Notes: generated by a model from the letters alone, not told the origin. 64,000 bases of DNA from Kutzneria sp. CA-103260 (GCF_018263855.1 NZ_CP073318.1:1178001-1242000), one strand, 5' to 3'. Counted from the stretch's first letter, positions 26,308 to 35,515 are shown. Numbers and translations: made by a program.

Positions 26308-28812
26308 GTGAATCCAGTGATGGTGACCCGACTCGCCCTGTCGGAACTGCGCGGCCACCCGGGCCGGACCCTGCTGCCGGGCCTGGCCCTGCTGGTGGGC
26401 GTGGCCTGCCTGATCGCCTCGCTGATGCTCGGCGACGCGATGAGCGACGCCGTCAAGGCCGGCGCGGAGCGGGTGCCGCAGTCGGTGGGCGTGGTCGTGT
26501 CGGCGATCCCGGACCACAACGCCAACACCGCCAACCTCGACGACGTGGCCAAGCAGCTGGCCGGCGCCCCGGGCGTGGCCAAGGTCGTGCCGGTGCAGCG
26601 GGCCGATGTGGACGTGCTCGGCGCGGACGGACGGGCCCTGCCGTATCGGGTGTCCGCGGCCATCGACCCGGGCGACCCGTCGCTGAACCGGTACGCCCTC
26701 CAGGCCGGCCGCACGCCCGCCGCCGACGGCGAGGTGGCCATCGACAAGGTCACGGCGTACCAGCGGCATCTGGCCCCGGGCACGCACATCACCCTGGCCG
26801 ACGCCGGCGGACGCCCGGTCCAGGTCACCGTGAGCGGCGTGCTGCAACTGGGCGGCAAGGCCGACCAGCCGTTCCTGGTGGTGGGCAAGGACCTGGCCGC
26901 GAAGCTGGACCCGACGTTCGACACCACTGAACTGGACCTCCAGCTGACCCCGGGGACCAGCGACATCACCGCCCGGGCCAACATCACCCAGCAGCTGGGC
27001 ACCGGCTTCGCCGTGCGCACCGGCGACGGCGAGCGGACCATCCAGGGCGGCGACAACACCGTCCGCGTGCTGCTGTTCCTGTTCAGCATCCTGGCCCTGG
27101 CTACCTCGGTGTTCGTCGCCGGCGCCACCTTCCGCGCCGTTTACCTGCAACGCCAGCGGCAGACCGCCCTGCTGCGCTGCGTCGGCGCCGAGCGGTCGCC
27201 GATCGTGTGGGCCAACCTCATCGAGGCGGTGCTCACCGGCGCGCTGGCCGGCGCGGTAGGCGCCCTGCTGTCCGGGGTCGTGGCGCGGCTGCTGGCATGG
27301 ATATTGGACGTCACGGGCGTGTCGACGATGCTCGGGGCGACCCAGTTGGAGCCGGCGGCGCTGCCATCCATCGGCTACTTCATCACCGGCATCCTCGTGG
27401 CGGCGGCGCTCAGTGCGTTCGCCGCCGTGCGGCCGTCGCTGGCCGCCGCCCGGGTGTCGCCGCTGGCGGCGCTGCGCCTGGCCGACGAGGCCACGCCGGA
27501 ACGCCGCACGGTGCGGGCTCGTACGGTCCGCGGCTGGTTGCTGGTCGGGGCGGCGGTGGTGTTCGCTCTCGGCGCACTGGCCACTCAGCGGACCATCGGC
27601 GCCCCGTTCTTCGCCCTGTTCTCCGGGATCGCCGCAGTAGCCGGCGTCTTCGGCTCGTTCGGGCCACGCGTGGTGCCGTTCCTGGGCCGTGGCATCGGCT
27701 GGGTTGCCGGCAAGGTGTTCGGCCCGCACGTGCGGCTCGCCGGCGTGGAACTGGGCCGGGTGCCGCAGCGCGCCGCCTCGGTGGCGATGCCGCTGGTGCT
27801 GGCCAGCGCGATCGTGGCCGGCGCGGTGGTGCTCATCGGCACCGCCCGTGACATCTCCCTGTCCCGCCCCGACCCGCTGGCCGCGGACGCCCAGATCAGC
27901 GACACCGGCCACCGGCCGCTCGGCCCGGACGTGCTCAAGGCCGCCCAGCAGCCCGAGGTCAACCAGCTGCTGCCGATCAGCGGCGCCGGCGCCGGCATCA
28001 CCGTCAACGGGGCCAGGATGGCGGTCGCCGGCATCGACCCGGCCAAGCTCGACGCCTACCTGTCGGCCATGAACCAGCCGGCGGCCGCGAAGTTCGGCCC
28101 GGACAGCGCCCTGGTCGACTCATGGCGGCTGGAGGACAACAAGCTCCAGGTCGGCCAGCAGATCACCATCAGCGGCCTGGTCGGCGGGCCGCGCACCGTG
28201 ACCATCGCCGGCGCCATGCCCAAGGCCGATCTGGACTACGCCGACGTGCTGGTCGGCGACCCGAAGCTCGCGCCGGTCAGCGCGGTGCTCGTCGACGTGA
28301 AACCCGGCTTCGACCAGTCCGCCTACCGCAGCGCCGTGCTCGCCGCGCTGCCCAACGCCCCGACCGTCACCGTGGACACGGCCGCCCAGAGCAGCGAGGA
28401 CACCCAGCGGAATCTGGACCTCGCCGCCGTCACGCTGATGGTGCTGCTCGGCCTGAGCGTCGCCGTCGCGGTCACCGGCATCGGCACCGCCATGAGCATC
28501 TCCGTGCAGGAACGCCGCAAGGAGGTCGCGCTGCGACGGGCCCTGGGTGTCACCCGGATGGAGGTCACGGCCGGCATCCTGGCCGAGGCCGTGCTGCTGG
28601 CGCTGAGCGGCCTGGTCGGCGGCACGATCCTCGGCGCCGTGTACGCGGAGCTGCTGATCGTGGGCATGGGCGTGCACACTTGGCCGAGCCTGCCGTGGGG
28701 CCAGCTGGCAATTGGGGGACTCGCGGTGGTGCTGCTGGCCGTGCTGGCCGCCGTAATGCCTGCTCGGACGGCGTCACGGGTGGTGCCGGCGGCCGGACTG
28801 GCCGGATCGTGA
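26308..28812 (+). CDS. FtsX-like ABC transporter permease (MacB/LolC type)
   Basis: 834 residues with an N-terminal membrane helix, a large extracytoplasmic MacB-PCD-like domain (~50-250), a block of FtsX helices (~255-500), a second outer domain and a final FtsX block (~700-830). QRQTALLRCVGAERSPI and ERRKEVALRRALGVTR are the paired cytoplasmic coupling motifs. This ten-helix layout moves lipids, peptides or lipoproteins by mechanotransmission. No ATPase gene is adjacent, so the partner is elsewhere. Confidence 0.85.
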   Translation: MNPVMVTRLALSELRGHPGRTLLPGLALLVGVACLIASLMLGDAMSDAVKAGAERVPQSVGVVVSAIPDHNANTANLDDVAKQLAGAPGVAKVVPVQRADVDVLGADGRALPYRVSAAIDPGDPSLNRYALQAGRTPAADGEVAIDKVTAYQRHLAPGTHITLADAGGRPVQVTVSGVLQLGGKADQPFLVVGKDLAAKLDPTFDTTELDLQLTPGTSDITARANITQQLGTGFAVRTGDGERTIQGGDNTVRVLLFLFSILALATSVFVAGATFRAVYLQRQRQTALLRCVGAERSPIVWANLIEAVLTGALAGAVGALLSGVVARLLAWILDVTGVSTMLGATQLEPAALPSIGYFITGILVAAALSAFAAVRPSLAAARVSPLAALRLADEATPERRTVRARTVRGWLLVGAAVVFALGALATQRTIGAPFFALFSGIAAVAGVFGSFGPRVVPFLGRGIGWVAGKVFGPHVRLAGVELGRVPQRAASVAMPLVLASAIVAGAVVLIGTARDISLSRPDPLAADAQISDTGHRPLGPDVLKAAQQPEVNQLLPISGAGAGITVNGARMAVAGIDPAKLDAYLSAMNQPAAAKFGPDSALVDSWRLEDNKLQVGQQITISGLVGGPRTVTIAGAMPKADLDYADVLVGDPKLAPVSAVLVDVKPGFDQSAYRSAVLAALPNAPTVTVDTAAQSSEDTQRNLDLAAVTLMVLLGLSVAVAVTGIGTAMSISVQERRKEVALRRALGVTRMEVTAGILAEAVLLALSGLVGGTILGAVYAELLIVGMGVHTWPSLPWGQLAIGGLAVVLLAVLAAVMPARTASRVVPAAGLAGS

Positions 28813-28831
28813 ATCCGGTCACCGTGCTCGC

Positions 28832-28854
28832 ATGTCGGTGCGAGGTCGTAGGCT
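28832..28854 (+). promoter_or_regulatory. RecA-NDp/PafBC-type promoter of dop
   Basis: ATGTCGGTG, eight bases, TAGGCT, then six bases to the ATG. Eight of nine positions of the upstream half match TTGTCRGTG. The dop mRNA would be leaderless. Confidence 0.62.
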
Positions 28855-28860
28855 GCTGAC

Positions 28861-30363
28861 ATGCGGCGGATCATGGGCACCGAAGTCGAGTACGCCATCA
28901 CCGTACCCGGCGACCCGACGGCCAACCCGGTGTTGACCTCGACCCAGGTGGTGTTGGCGTACGCGGCGGCGGCCGAGATCCCGCGGGCGCGCCGCGCCCG
29001 CTGGGACTACGAGGTCGAGTCGCCGCTCCGCGACGCCCGCGGCTTCGACCTGGGCGCGCCCGGCGTGCCCCCGTCCGACCCGGACGTGGAGGACCTCGGC
29101 GCGGCCAACGTCATCCTGACCAACGGCGCCCGCCTCTACGTCGACCACGCACACCCCGAGTACTCGGCGCCCGAGGTCACCAACGCCCGCGACGCGGTGA
29201 TCTGGGACAAGGCTGGCGAGCGGATCATGGAGCTGGCCGCCATCAAGGCCGCCTCCGTGCCGGGCCAGCCGAAACTCCAGCTGTACAAGAACAACACCGA
29301 CGGCAAGGGCGCCAGCTACGGCACCCACGAGAACTACCTGATGTCCCGCAGCACCCCGTTCACCGCGGTGATCGGGGGGCTGACCCCGTTCTTCACCTCG
29401 CGCCAGGTCATCACCGGCTCCGGCCGGGTCGGCATCGGCGCCTCCGGCGACCACGCCGGCTTCCAGCTGTCCCAGCGGGCCGACTACATCGAGGTCGAGG
29501 TCGGCCTGGAGACCACGCTCAAGCGGGGCATCATCAACACCCGCGACGAGCCGCACGCCGACGCCGACAAGTACCGCCGGCTGCACGTCATCATCGGCGA
29601 CGCCAACCTGGCCGAGTACTCCACGTACCTCAAGGTCGGCACCACCGCCATCGTGCTGGACATGATCGAGGCCGGGAAGCGGTTCGACGACCTGCGGCTG
29701 GCCGACCCGGTGCGGGCCGTGCACACCATCAGCCACGACCCGACCCTGAAGGCCACCGTCGAGCTGTCCGGCGGCCGCAAGTTCTCCGGCCTCGACCTGC
29801 AGTCCGCCTACCACGAGCGGGCCGCCCAGTTCCTGGAGTCCGAGGGCAGCGGCGACCGGGTCGCCGCGCACGTGCTCAAGACCTGGGGCGAGGTGCTGGA
29901 CGCGCTGCGCCGGGACCCGATGGAGTGCGCCGACCGGCTGGACTGGCCGGCCAAGCTGCGGCTGCTGGAGGGCTTCCGCAACCGCGACAACCTGCAGTGG
30001 GGCTCGCCCCGGCTGCAGTTGGTCGACCTGCAGTACGCCGACGTGCGGCTGGACAAGGGCCTGTACAACCGGCTCGTGACCCGGGGCTCGATGAAGCGCC
30101 TGGTCAGCGAGGAGGAGGTGCTGGCCGCGGTGACCACGCCGCCCGAGGACACCCGGGCCTACTTCCGCGGCCGCTGCCTGGAGCGCTACCCCACCTCGGT
30201 CGCGGCCGCGTCCTGGGACTCCGTCATCTTCGACATCGGCCGTGAGTCCCTGGTGCGGATCCCCACCCTGGAACCGCTGCGGGGCACGAAGGCGCACGTC
30301 GGGGCCCTGCTGGAGGCCGCGAACACGGCCGAGGAACTGGTGGACGCCCTCACCCGGGGGTAG
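28861..30363 (+). CDS. dop: Depupylase/Pup deamidase Dop
   Basis: 500 residues of the carboxylate-amine ligase fold. The N-terminus is [19 protein letters not shown], with the Glu of the nucleotide/metal site, and [20 protein letters not shown] and [19 protein letters not shown] are typical. A loop absent from PafA (~35-85) is present. Dop cleaves the Pup isopeptide bond and, where Pup ends in Gln, deamidates it; Pup here already ends in Glu, so depupylation should be its main job. Leaderless ATG. It heads the dop-pup-prcB-prcA cluster. Confidence 0.97.
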   Translation: MRRIMGTEVEYAITVPGDPTANPVLTSTQVVLAYAAAAEIPRARRARWDYEVESPLRDARGFDLGAPGVPPSDPDVEDLGAANVILTNGARLYVDHAHPEYSAPEVTNARDAVIWDKAGERIMELAAIKAASVPGQPKLQLYKNNTDGKGASYGTHENYLMSRSTPFTAVIGGLTPFFTSRQVITGSGRVGIGASGDHAGFQLSQRADYIEVEVGLETTLKRGIINTRDEPHADADKYRRLHVIIGDANLAEYSTYLKVGTTAIVLDMIEAGKRFDDLRLADPVRAVHTISHDPTLKATVELSGGRKFSGLDLQSAYHERAAQFLESEGSGDRVAAHVLKTWGEVLDALRRDPMECADRLDWPAKLRLLEGFRNRDNLQWGSPRLQLVDLQYADVRLDKGLYNRLVTRGSMKRLVSEEEVLAAVTTPPEDTRAYFRGRCLERYPTSVAAASWDSVIFDIGRESLVRIPTLEPLRGTKAHVGALLEAANTAEELVDALTRG

Positions 30364-30400
30364 ACACACGTTGATCACGACCCGAGTGGCTGAAGGACGA

Positions 30401-30423
30401 ATGTCAGTGCCGCTGGGTAGTGT
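30401..30423 (+). promoter_or_regulatory. RecA-NDp/PafBC-type promoter of pup-prcBA
   Basis: ATGTCAGTG, eight bases, TAGTGT: eight of nine upstream positions plus the -10 pattern match TTGTCRGTG-N8-TAnnnT. It lies in the dop-pup gap, so pup-prcB-prcA would have its own damage-type promoter. Confidence 0.65.
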
Positions 30424-30456
30424 TGAAGCAGGCCAACCAGTCACCGGGAGGCGGCA

Positions 30457-30651
30457 ATGGCTCAGGAACAGGTTCAGCGTCAGGGCGGGGGCGACGGCGA
30501 CGAGGGCGCCGACGGCGCCGCCGCCGCGGGTCAGGAGCGCCGCGAGAAGCTCGGCGAGGACGTCGACGCGATCCTCGACGAGATCGACGACGTGCTCGAG
30601 GAGAACGCCGAGGACTTCGTGCGCGCCTACGTGCAGAAGGGCGGCGAGTAG
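30457..30651 (+). CDS. pup: Prokaryotic ubiquitin-like protein Pup
   Basis: 64 residues, disordered and acidic. The Arc-binding helix region [18 protein letters not shown] and the conserved [15 protein letters not shown] tail are present. It ends in Gly-Gly-Glu, the ligation-ready form, rather than the Gly-Gly-Gln of mycobacteria. PafA links this Glu side chain to substrate lysines. ATG six bases after GGGAGG. Confidence 0.98.
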   Translation: MAQEQVQRQGGGDGDEGADGAAAAGQERREKLGEDVDAILDEIDDVLEENAEDFVRAYVQKGGE

Positions 30652-30710
30652 GCCGTCCGCGCGGCCAACCCGTGACAGGACTCCAGAGGCGGCAGGAGAA
30701 ACAGCACTAC

Positions 30711-31544
30711 ATGGAGCACAACTCGCAAACGGGCGCGGCGCTGCCGGCGGCCTACCTCGCGCCGGGCACGTCCTCGTTCGTGGACTTCCTGCGCGCTCAG
30801 GCGCCCGAACTGCTGCCGTTCAACCGGGTCACGCCCGGCGCTCGGCCGTTGGAGCTGGCCCACGGCACCACGATCGTGGCCGTCGCCTACAAGGGCGGCG
30901 TGCTGATCGCCGGTGACCGGCGGGCCACCGCGGGCAACGTCATCGCGCACCGCGACATGGACAAGGTGTACGTCACCGACGAGTACTCCGCGGTCGGCAT
31001 CGCCGGCACCGCGGGGCTGGCCGTCGAGATGGTCCGGCTCTACCAGCTGGAACTGGAGCACTACGAGAAGCTCGAAGGCGTGACCATCACGCTCGACGGC
31101 AAGGCCAACCGGCTCGGCGCGATGATCAAGGGCAACCTGGAGGCGGCCATGGCCGGCCTCGTCGTGCTGCCCCTGTTCGTCGGCTACGACATCGACGCGC
31201 CCGACCCGGACCGGGCCGGGCGGATCGTCACCTACGACGTCACCGGCGGCCGGTTCGACGAGCACGCCGGCTACCACTCGATCGGCTCCGGCTCGGTGTT
31301 CGCCAAGGGCGCGCTGAAGAAGCTGTACGACCCGGACGGCGACCAGGACGCCGCCGTGCGCACCGCCATCGAAGCGCTCTACGACGCCGCCGACGACGAC
31401 TCCGCCACCAGCGGCCCCGACCTGGTGCGCCGGATCTTCCCGGTCGTCATCACCGTCGACGGGGTCAACGGCGCCGTGCGGCTGGCCGACGAGGCCGCCG
31501 CCGCCGTGTCCGAGGCGGTCGTCGCGGACCGGACCCGCGGCTGA
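30711..31544 (+). CDS. prcB: 20S proteasome beta subunit PrcB
   Basis: 277 residues from ATG 30711. A 52-residue propeptide ends HG before the catalytic Thr53 ([21 protein letters not shown]). The catalytic Lys and Asp neighbours are conserved, as are [19 protein letters not shown] and [19 protein letters not shown]. The propeptide is removed on assembly to expose the N-terminal Thr. An upstream in-frame GTG at 30672 is possible, but GGCAGGAGA lies between the two. It is 60 bases after pup and 36 before prcA. Confidence 0.96.
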   Translation: MEHNSQTGAALPAAYLAPGTSSFVDFLRAQAPELLPFNRVTPGARPLELAHGTTIVAVAYKGGVLIAGDRRATAGNVIAHRDMDKVYVTDEYSAVGIAGTAGLAVEMVRLYQLELEHYEKLEGVTITLDGKANRLGAMIKGNLEAAMAGLVVLPLFVGYDIDAPDPDRAGRIVTYDVTGGRFDEHAGYHSIGSGSVFAKGALKKLYDPDGDQDAAVRTAIEALYDAADDDSATSGPDLVRRIFPVVITVDGVNGAVRLADEAAAAVSEAVVADRTRG

Positions 31545-31580
31545 GCTGATGACGTCCCCACGAACCACAGGAGCCGCACA

Positions 31581-32318
31581 GTGACGTTGCCGTTGTACGC
31601 ATCCGCCGAGCAGGTGATGCGGGACCGCTCGGAGCTCGCCCGCAAGGGGATCGCCAGGGGCCGCAGCGTCGTCGTGCTCACCTACACCGACGGCGTGCTC
31701 TTCGTCGCCGAGAACACCTCGTCCACGCTGCGCAAGGTGTCCGAGATCTACGACCGCATCGGCTTCGCCGCCGTCGGCCGCTACAGCGAGTTCGAGAGCC
31801 TGCGGGTGGCCGGCGTCCGCCACGCCGACCTGCGCGGCTACCAGTACGACCGGCGGGACGTGAACGCCCGCTCCCTGGCCAACGCCTTCGCCAGCCTGCT
31901 CGGCTCCATCTTCACCGAGCAGATCAAGCCGTTCGAGGTCGAGGTCTGCCTGGCCGAGGTCGGCGCCGCCTACGGCACCGACCAGCTCTACCGGCTCACC
32001 TACGACGGCTCCATCGTCGACGAGCCCAAGTACGTCGTCATGGGCGGGCAGGCCGACGCCATCTCCACCGCCCTCAAGGAGTCGTACCAGGACGACGCCT
32101 CCCTGGCCGACGCCCTCCGCTTCGCCGTCGCCGCCTTCGACGCCGGCAGCCCCTCCAGCAACGGCGACCGGCCGTTGGAGGTCGCCGTTCTGGACCGCAA
32201 GCGGTCCCGCCGGGCGTTCCGGCGGATTCAGGGGGCGGTGTTGGAGGAGCTCCTCGCCTCCACCAAGCCCGCTGCCGAGGAATCGGCGGCTGAGGAGCCG
32301 GAGAAGCCGGCGGAGTAG
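31581..32318 (+). CDS. prcA: 20S proteasome alpha subunit PrcA
   Basis: 245 residues. [22 protein letters not shown] forms the N-terminal gate and H0 helix, followed by the proteasome alpha fold ([29 protein letters not shown]). There is no catalytic Thr, as expected. The acidic tail ends EEPEKPAE. It makes the outer rings that Arc's QYL tail docks into. GTG start with AGGAG seven bases upstream. A clear terminator follows. Confidence 0.97.
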   Translation: MTLPLYASAEQVMRDRSELARKGIARGRSVVVLTYTDGVLFVAENTSSTLRKVSEIYDRIGFAAVGRYSEFESLRVAGVRHADLRGYQYDRRDVNARSLANAFASLLGSIFTEQIKPFEVEVCLAEVGAAYGTDQLYRLTYDGSIVDEPKYVVMGGQADAISTALKESYQDDASLADALRFAVAAFDAGSPSSNGDRPLEVAVLDRKRSRRAFRRIQGAVLEELLASTKPAAEESAAEEPEKPAE

Positions 32319-32333
32319 GGTTTCTTTGCTTGG

Positions 32334-32366
32334 AAGGCCCCGGCTTTTGTGGTCGGGGCCTTTCTT
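32334..32366 (+). terminator. Terminator of the dop-pup-prcBA cluster
   Basis: AAGGCCCCG at 32334-32342 and its complement at 32354-32362, with an 11-base loop, followed by TCTTG. It lies 16 bases after the prcA stop. Confidence 0.85.
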
Positions 32367-32528
32367 GTGTCTGGGAGGTTGGGTTTGTTTTGCGGGGGGT
32401 GTGGGTGTGGGTGTTTTGGGGTGGCCCGCCCACCCGCCCGTCACTGTGTTTGGCGGTCGTCGTTGGCGGCGGGTGTTGGGTGGAGTCAGGTGGGGGTTGG
32501 GTTGTGCGGGTTGGTTGCGGTTGATGGG
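32367..32528 (+). other. G/T-rich non-coding tract with G-quadruplex motif
   Basis: The top strand is strongly G+T biased. Four G-runs at 32394-32421 (GGGGGG, GGG, GGG, GGGG with short loops) fit a G-quadruplex. No gene is seen. The IS element begins at its right edge, and similar tracts lie beyond the IS (34081-34319) and at 63209-63560. Confidence 0.6.
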
Positions 32529-32610
32529 ATGAAGGAGCGGGGCCTCGCTCCTGGTGGGTCCCGAGCGGGATGCTCAGGGTGCTCAACTTCTCACGCAAGG
32601 GAGGCCCCTG

Positions 32611-33651
32611 GTGTCTGAGTATGACGGCAAACAGTTCGTTGGGATCGACCTGCATCGGTTCCGGTCGGTGATCGTGCGGCAGACCGCGACCGGTGAGCAG
32701 CTGGACGTGGTTCGGATCGTGAACGATCCGATGCGGTTGGCTGAGGAGATCGGCAAGGCCGGCGTGGCGCCGGAGGTGGTGGTGGAGGCCACCTACGGCT
32801 GGTACTGGGCCGCGGATGTGCTGGCCGAACACGGGGCCGTGGTGCATTTGGCGCATCCGTTGGGGATCAAGGGATTCGCCTACCGGCGGGTCAAGAACGA
32901 CGTGCGGGACGCCGCGGACCTGGCGGATCTGCTGCGGATGGGCCGGCTGCCCGAGGCCTGGGTCGCCCCGCCGGCGGTGCGGGAGCTGCGCGAGCTGGTG
33001 CGGCATCGAGCGAAGCTGGTGAGTCAGCGCACTGGGCTGAAGGCCAGCGTGCACGCGGTGTTGGCCAAACAGGGCCTGCGAGTGCCGGTGACCGACCTGT
33101 TCGGGGTCCGGGGCCGGCAACTGCTGGCCCAGGCCGCGTTGGACCCGCCGTACCGGGCGCGGGTGAACTCGTTGTGCCGGCTGATCGAGGCGTTCGATTT
33201 CGAGATCGCGACGACGACCCGGGTGATCGCGGCCCGGCTGGCAGGCGATCCCGGGTATGCCACGGTCCAGGCCATCCCCGGTGTCGGCCCGGTGCTGGCC
33301 GCGGTGCTGGTGGCCGAGATCGGCGATGTGCACCGGTTCGCCACGCCCCGGCACTTGTGTTCGTGGGCCGGGTTGACGCCGCGGCATCGAGAGTCGGATG
33401 TGAAGGTGCGTCGGGGTCGGATCACCAAGCAGGGCTCGACGTTGTTGCGGTGGGCGGTGGTCGAGGCCGCCCAGCGGGTTCCCGCGGACGCGGGCTGGCT
33501 GGTGGCCACCCGGGAGGGGATCCGGCAGCGTCGGGGCCGCAACATCGCCACCGTGGCGGTGGCACGCAGACTGCTCACGCTGGTGTTCTACGGCCTGCGC
33601 GACGGGCACATCCGTGCCCTGGCCCAGCAGCGTCGTGTGGGCGTGGCGTGA
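32611..33651 (+). CDS. IS110-family DEDD transposase
   Basis: 346 residues from GTG 32611, six bases after AAGGGAGG. The RuvC-like DEDD domain has VGIDLHR (Asp), VVEATYGWYW (Glu) and VKNDVRDAADLADLL (Asp, Asp). A helical linker precedes the Transposase_20 domain (YATVQAIPGVGPVLAAVLVAEIGD, then CSWAGLTP with its catalytic Ser). All key residues are present and the frame is intact, so the element may still move. IS110 recombinases are guided by a structured bridge RNA. Confidence 0.95.
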   Translation: MSEYDGKQFVGIDLHRFRSVIVRQTATGEQLDVVRIVNDPMRLAEEIGKAGVAPEVVVEATYGWYWAADVLAEHGAVVHLAHPLGIKGFAYRRVKNDVRDAADLADLLRMGRLPEAWVAPPAVRELRELVRHRAKLVSQRTGLKASVHAVLAKQGLRVPVTDLFGVRGRQLLAQAALDPPYRARVNSLCRLIEAFDFEIATTTRVIAARLAGDPGYATVQAIPGVGPVLAAVLVAEIGDVHRFATPRHLCSWAGLTPRHRESDVKVRRGRITKQGSTLLRWAVVEAAQRVPADAGWLVATREGIRQRRGRNIATVAVARRLLTLVFYGLRDGHIRALAQQRRVGVA

Positions 33652-34066
33652 GCGGGCTCGGACGTGACCGGCCACGGATCGAACCCACCCTGACCCCCTG
33701 TGTTCGGGCGTGGTCGTCGGGTTGATTGATCCTGTCCGGTCACGGTCGTAGCTCACCATGCTGACACGCGAATAGATGAACGGCGGCCGAGTCTTCGGCA
33801 CGCCGCCGGGTACGCCCCGGTTCTTGGTGAACACGGCTGGTCTTCGGTGTTCCCGCGGTGAAAGGATCTCTGCTTCTGGTTACGTGAATCTGTGTGGTGG
33901 TGCCGGCTTTCGGCATGACCAGCCTGACGCGCCCGGTGTCGTCGTCAAGGCCAAGCCCCCTGGCGGGGTGGCCTCCGGCCAGCCTTGACCCCTCCACCGT
34001 TAGACGCGTCTGACCTTATGCCGCCGAAAACCGAAGAAACACAGCACTACCAAGGGTCTTGACCGA
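33652..34066 (+). ncRNA. Candidate bridge RNA in the IS1111-like tail
   Basis: No gene is seen in this ~415-base tail, but it folds repeatedly: CGTGACCGG (33663-33671) with CCGGTCACG (33736-33744), extended by GGATC/GATCC and AACCC/GGGTT; CGGCGGC/GCCGCCG (33781-33808); GAACAC/GTGTTC (33829-33852); TGCCG/CGGCA (33901-33915); and GTCAAGG/CCTTGAC (33944-33989). In IS1111-group elements the bridge RNA lies in this downstream end. The exact RNA ends and guide loops cannot be set by eye. Confidence 0.5.
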
Positions 34067-34080
34067 CCCCGCTCCTTCAT

Positions 34081-34319
34081 AGATGGGTGGCTGGGTTTAG
34101 GGAGGGCTTTGGACGGGAGGGGGGTTAGGGGCTGGTTCGCGCTTGTCAGCTCCTTTGTTGTCTCTTTTCTGGGTGCCTGTCATTTGGTTACGTTGCGGTC
34201 GTTGCGGTCGCCTGCTTCGGCTTCTTCTGGCTTCCCGTGGCTCTCGCTGTCGGACTTCTTGTTCGATCTTGCCCTTCGGTCGGTGCCGTTTCGCTCTGTA
34301 GTTGTCAAAGAACCGGTGC
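34081..34319. other. Pyrimidine-rich non-coding flank between IS and HNH gene
   Basis: Unusual composition for this genome: T/C/G-rich on the top strand (CTCCTTTGTTGTCTCTTTTC). Just past the HNH stop the complementary strand reads GGTTCTTTGACAACTACAG, faintly like actinobacterial rRNA leader motifs. No gene is supported. Confidence 0.45.
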
Positions 34320-35465
34320 TCAGTACTGGTGTGGCTGGGTGGTGTAGTGCCGTCCCTGTGGCGTGACCCAATGTGTCGTGCCGTCGGGGTCCAGGGTGAC
34401 GGTGTAGTTGTCGTGTTTGAGGTGGTGATGGTGGGCGCAGTAGCCCTTGAGTTGGGTGGCGGTGGTTTTGCCGGCCGGCCAGGGGGTGGTGTGGTCGAGT
34501 TCTTGGATGGGGGTGGTGCAGCCGGGGGCGGTGCAGGTGCCGCCGTCGCGGACTTTGATGAACTCGCGGGTCCGGGTGTCGGCCCGGTATTTGTGGGTGG
34601 TCATGGCGTCGGCGTGGCGGCGGTTGTCGAGGAGGATGCCGCGCCAGGGGCCGTGCATGGCCAGTTCGCGGGCGGAGTCGGCGGCGATGGGGCCGTAGCC
34701 GTCCAGAAGGCCGGGGTCCTCGGTCAATCCCATCAAGGTCTCCACCGGGATGGTGACGTGGACCTGGACGGTGCGGTCGACGCCGTAGCCCAGGAACCGG
34801 TCAAGGAAGGCGTCGGCGCGTTTCTGGTCGGTGGTGCGGTCATCCTTGACTAGAGCCCGGGCATCTTGCGTGAGCAGGTCGTAGGCCTGGCGGGCGTCGA
34901 TGGCGGGCAGGATGATGCTGAGCTGGGCCATGCCATCGGGCAGGGGAGTGAACTCGACTCGCCGGTCCTCGCGGGCCTTCAGACGGCGCTGGTCGTAGCC
35001 GAGAGGGTCAGCCTCCGCCACGGCCTTGGTAGCGCGGCGGGCCAACTGCGTGCGAGTCAGACCGGGGGCCACATCCGCAAGAGCCTCATCCACCTGAGCG
35101 ACCAGTTCCGGATCGGTCAGGTGAACCACTCGATCATCCACGGTCTTGAGTCGGCAGGGGTCGATCTCCCCGCGCCGTAGTAGTTCGGCGCATTGGGGGA
35201 GGCGGTCCAGGACCTGGCTGTATTCCTTCTGGCGGACCACGGACTGTTCTGGTTCGTGGATGGCCATGGCGATTTCGGTGGTGTCGTCGAGGTCGTGGAG
35301 AATGGCGAGCTGGAGGTGTTCGGCCCAGGACATGAATTTGCGGGCGAGGATGAGCAGGGTGAGTTTTTCGCTCAGGGTGAGGGTGGTCAGGTCTGCACCC
35401 ATGGCTAGGTCCAAGAGGGCCCCGGAGGGTTCCTGGGACTCCAGGTCCTGGGTGAGTTCTGGCAT
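34320..35465 (-). CDS. HNH endonuclease of the DUF222/13E12 repeat family
   Basis: 381 residues. The N-terminal ~250 residues are a helical DUF222 domain (AEHLQLAILHDLDDTTEIAMAI; ARRATKAVAEADPLGYDQRR). The C-terminal HNH nuclease reads CTAPGCTTPIQELDHTTPW, then YCAHHHHLKHD, with two zinc-type Cys and the catalytic His. This is a multicopy actinobacterial family of uncertain, probably mobile-element-linked, role. ATG lies six bases after TATTCT (35472-35477), so leaderless. A second member begins at the right edge of the window. Confidence 0.9.
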   Translation of the reverse strand: MPELTQDLESQEPSGALLDLAMGADLTTLTLSEKLTLLILARKFMSWAEHLQLAILHDLDDTTEIAMAIHEPEQSVVRQKEYSQVLDRLPQCAELLRRGEIDPCRLKTVDDRVVHLTDPELVAQVDEALADVAPGLTRTQLARRATKAVAEADPLGYDQRRLKAREDRRVEFTPLPDGMAQLSIILPAIDARQAYDLLTQDARALVKDDRTTDQKRADAFLDRFLGYGVDRTVQVHVTIPVETLMGLTEDPGLLDGYGPIAADSARELAMHGPWRGILLDNRRHADAMTTHKYRADTRTREFIKVRDGGTCTAPGCTTPIQELDHTTPWPAGKTTATQLKGYCAHHHHLKHDNYTVTLDPDGTTHWVTPQGRHYTTQPHQY

Positions 35466-35471
35466 ACGTCC

Positions 35472-35477
35472 AGAATA
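35472..35477 (-). promoter_or_regulatory. -10 box of leaderless HNH gene
   Basis: TATTCT on the complementary strand, six bases from the ATG at 35465. Confidence 0.5.
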
Positions 35478-35515
35478 CGCTTGCTAAAGATCGAACTCGA
35501 ATCACTAATGGGTGA

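Larger units (their letters stand above)
32529..34080 (+). mobile_element. IS110-family element, IS1111-like
   Basis: Exact 14-base inverted repeats ATGAAGGAGCGGGG (32529-32542) and CCCCGCTCCTTCAT (34067-34080) bound one DEDD transposase gene. The left non-coding part is only ~70 bases; the right is ~430 bases and highly structured. Inverted repeats plus a long 3' tail are typical of the IS1111 subgroup, where the true ends lie a few bases outside the repeats. It inserted into a G/T-rich tract between prcA and an HNH gene. GATGGG occurs just outside both repeats. Confidence 0.82.

Noticed and set aside
30711..31544. A longer PrcB starting upstream at 30420
   Set aside because: That frame would read through the pup promoter and pup gene; ATG 30711 gives a propeptide of usual length before the catalytic Thr.
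32529..32610. Bridge RNA in the 5' end of the IS element (IS110-group arrangement)
   Set aside because: Only ~70 non-coding bases lie there, too short, and terminal inverted repeats with a long 3' tail point to the IS1111 arrangement.
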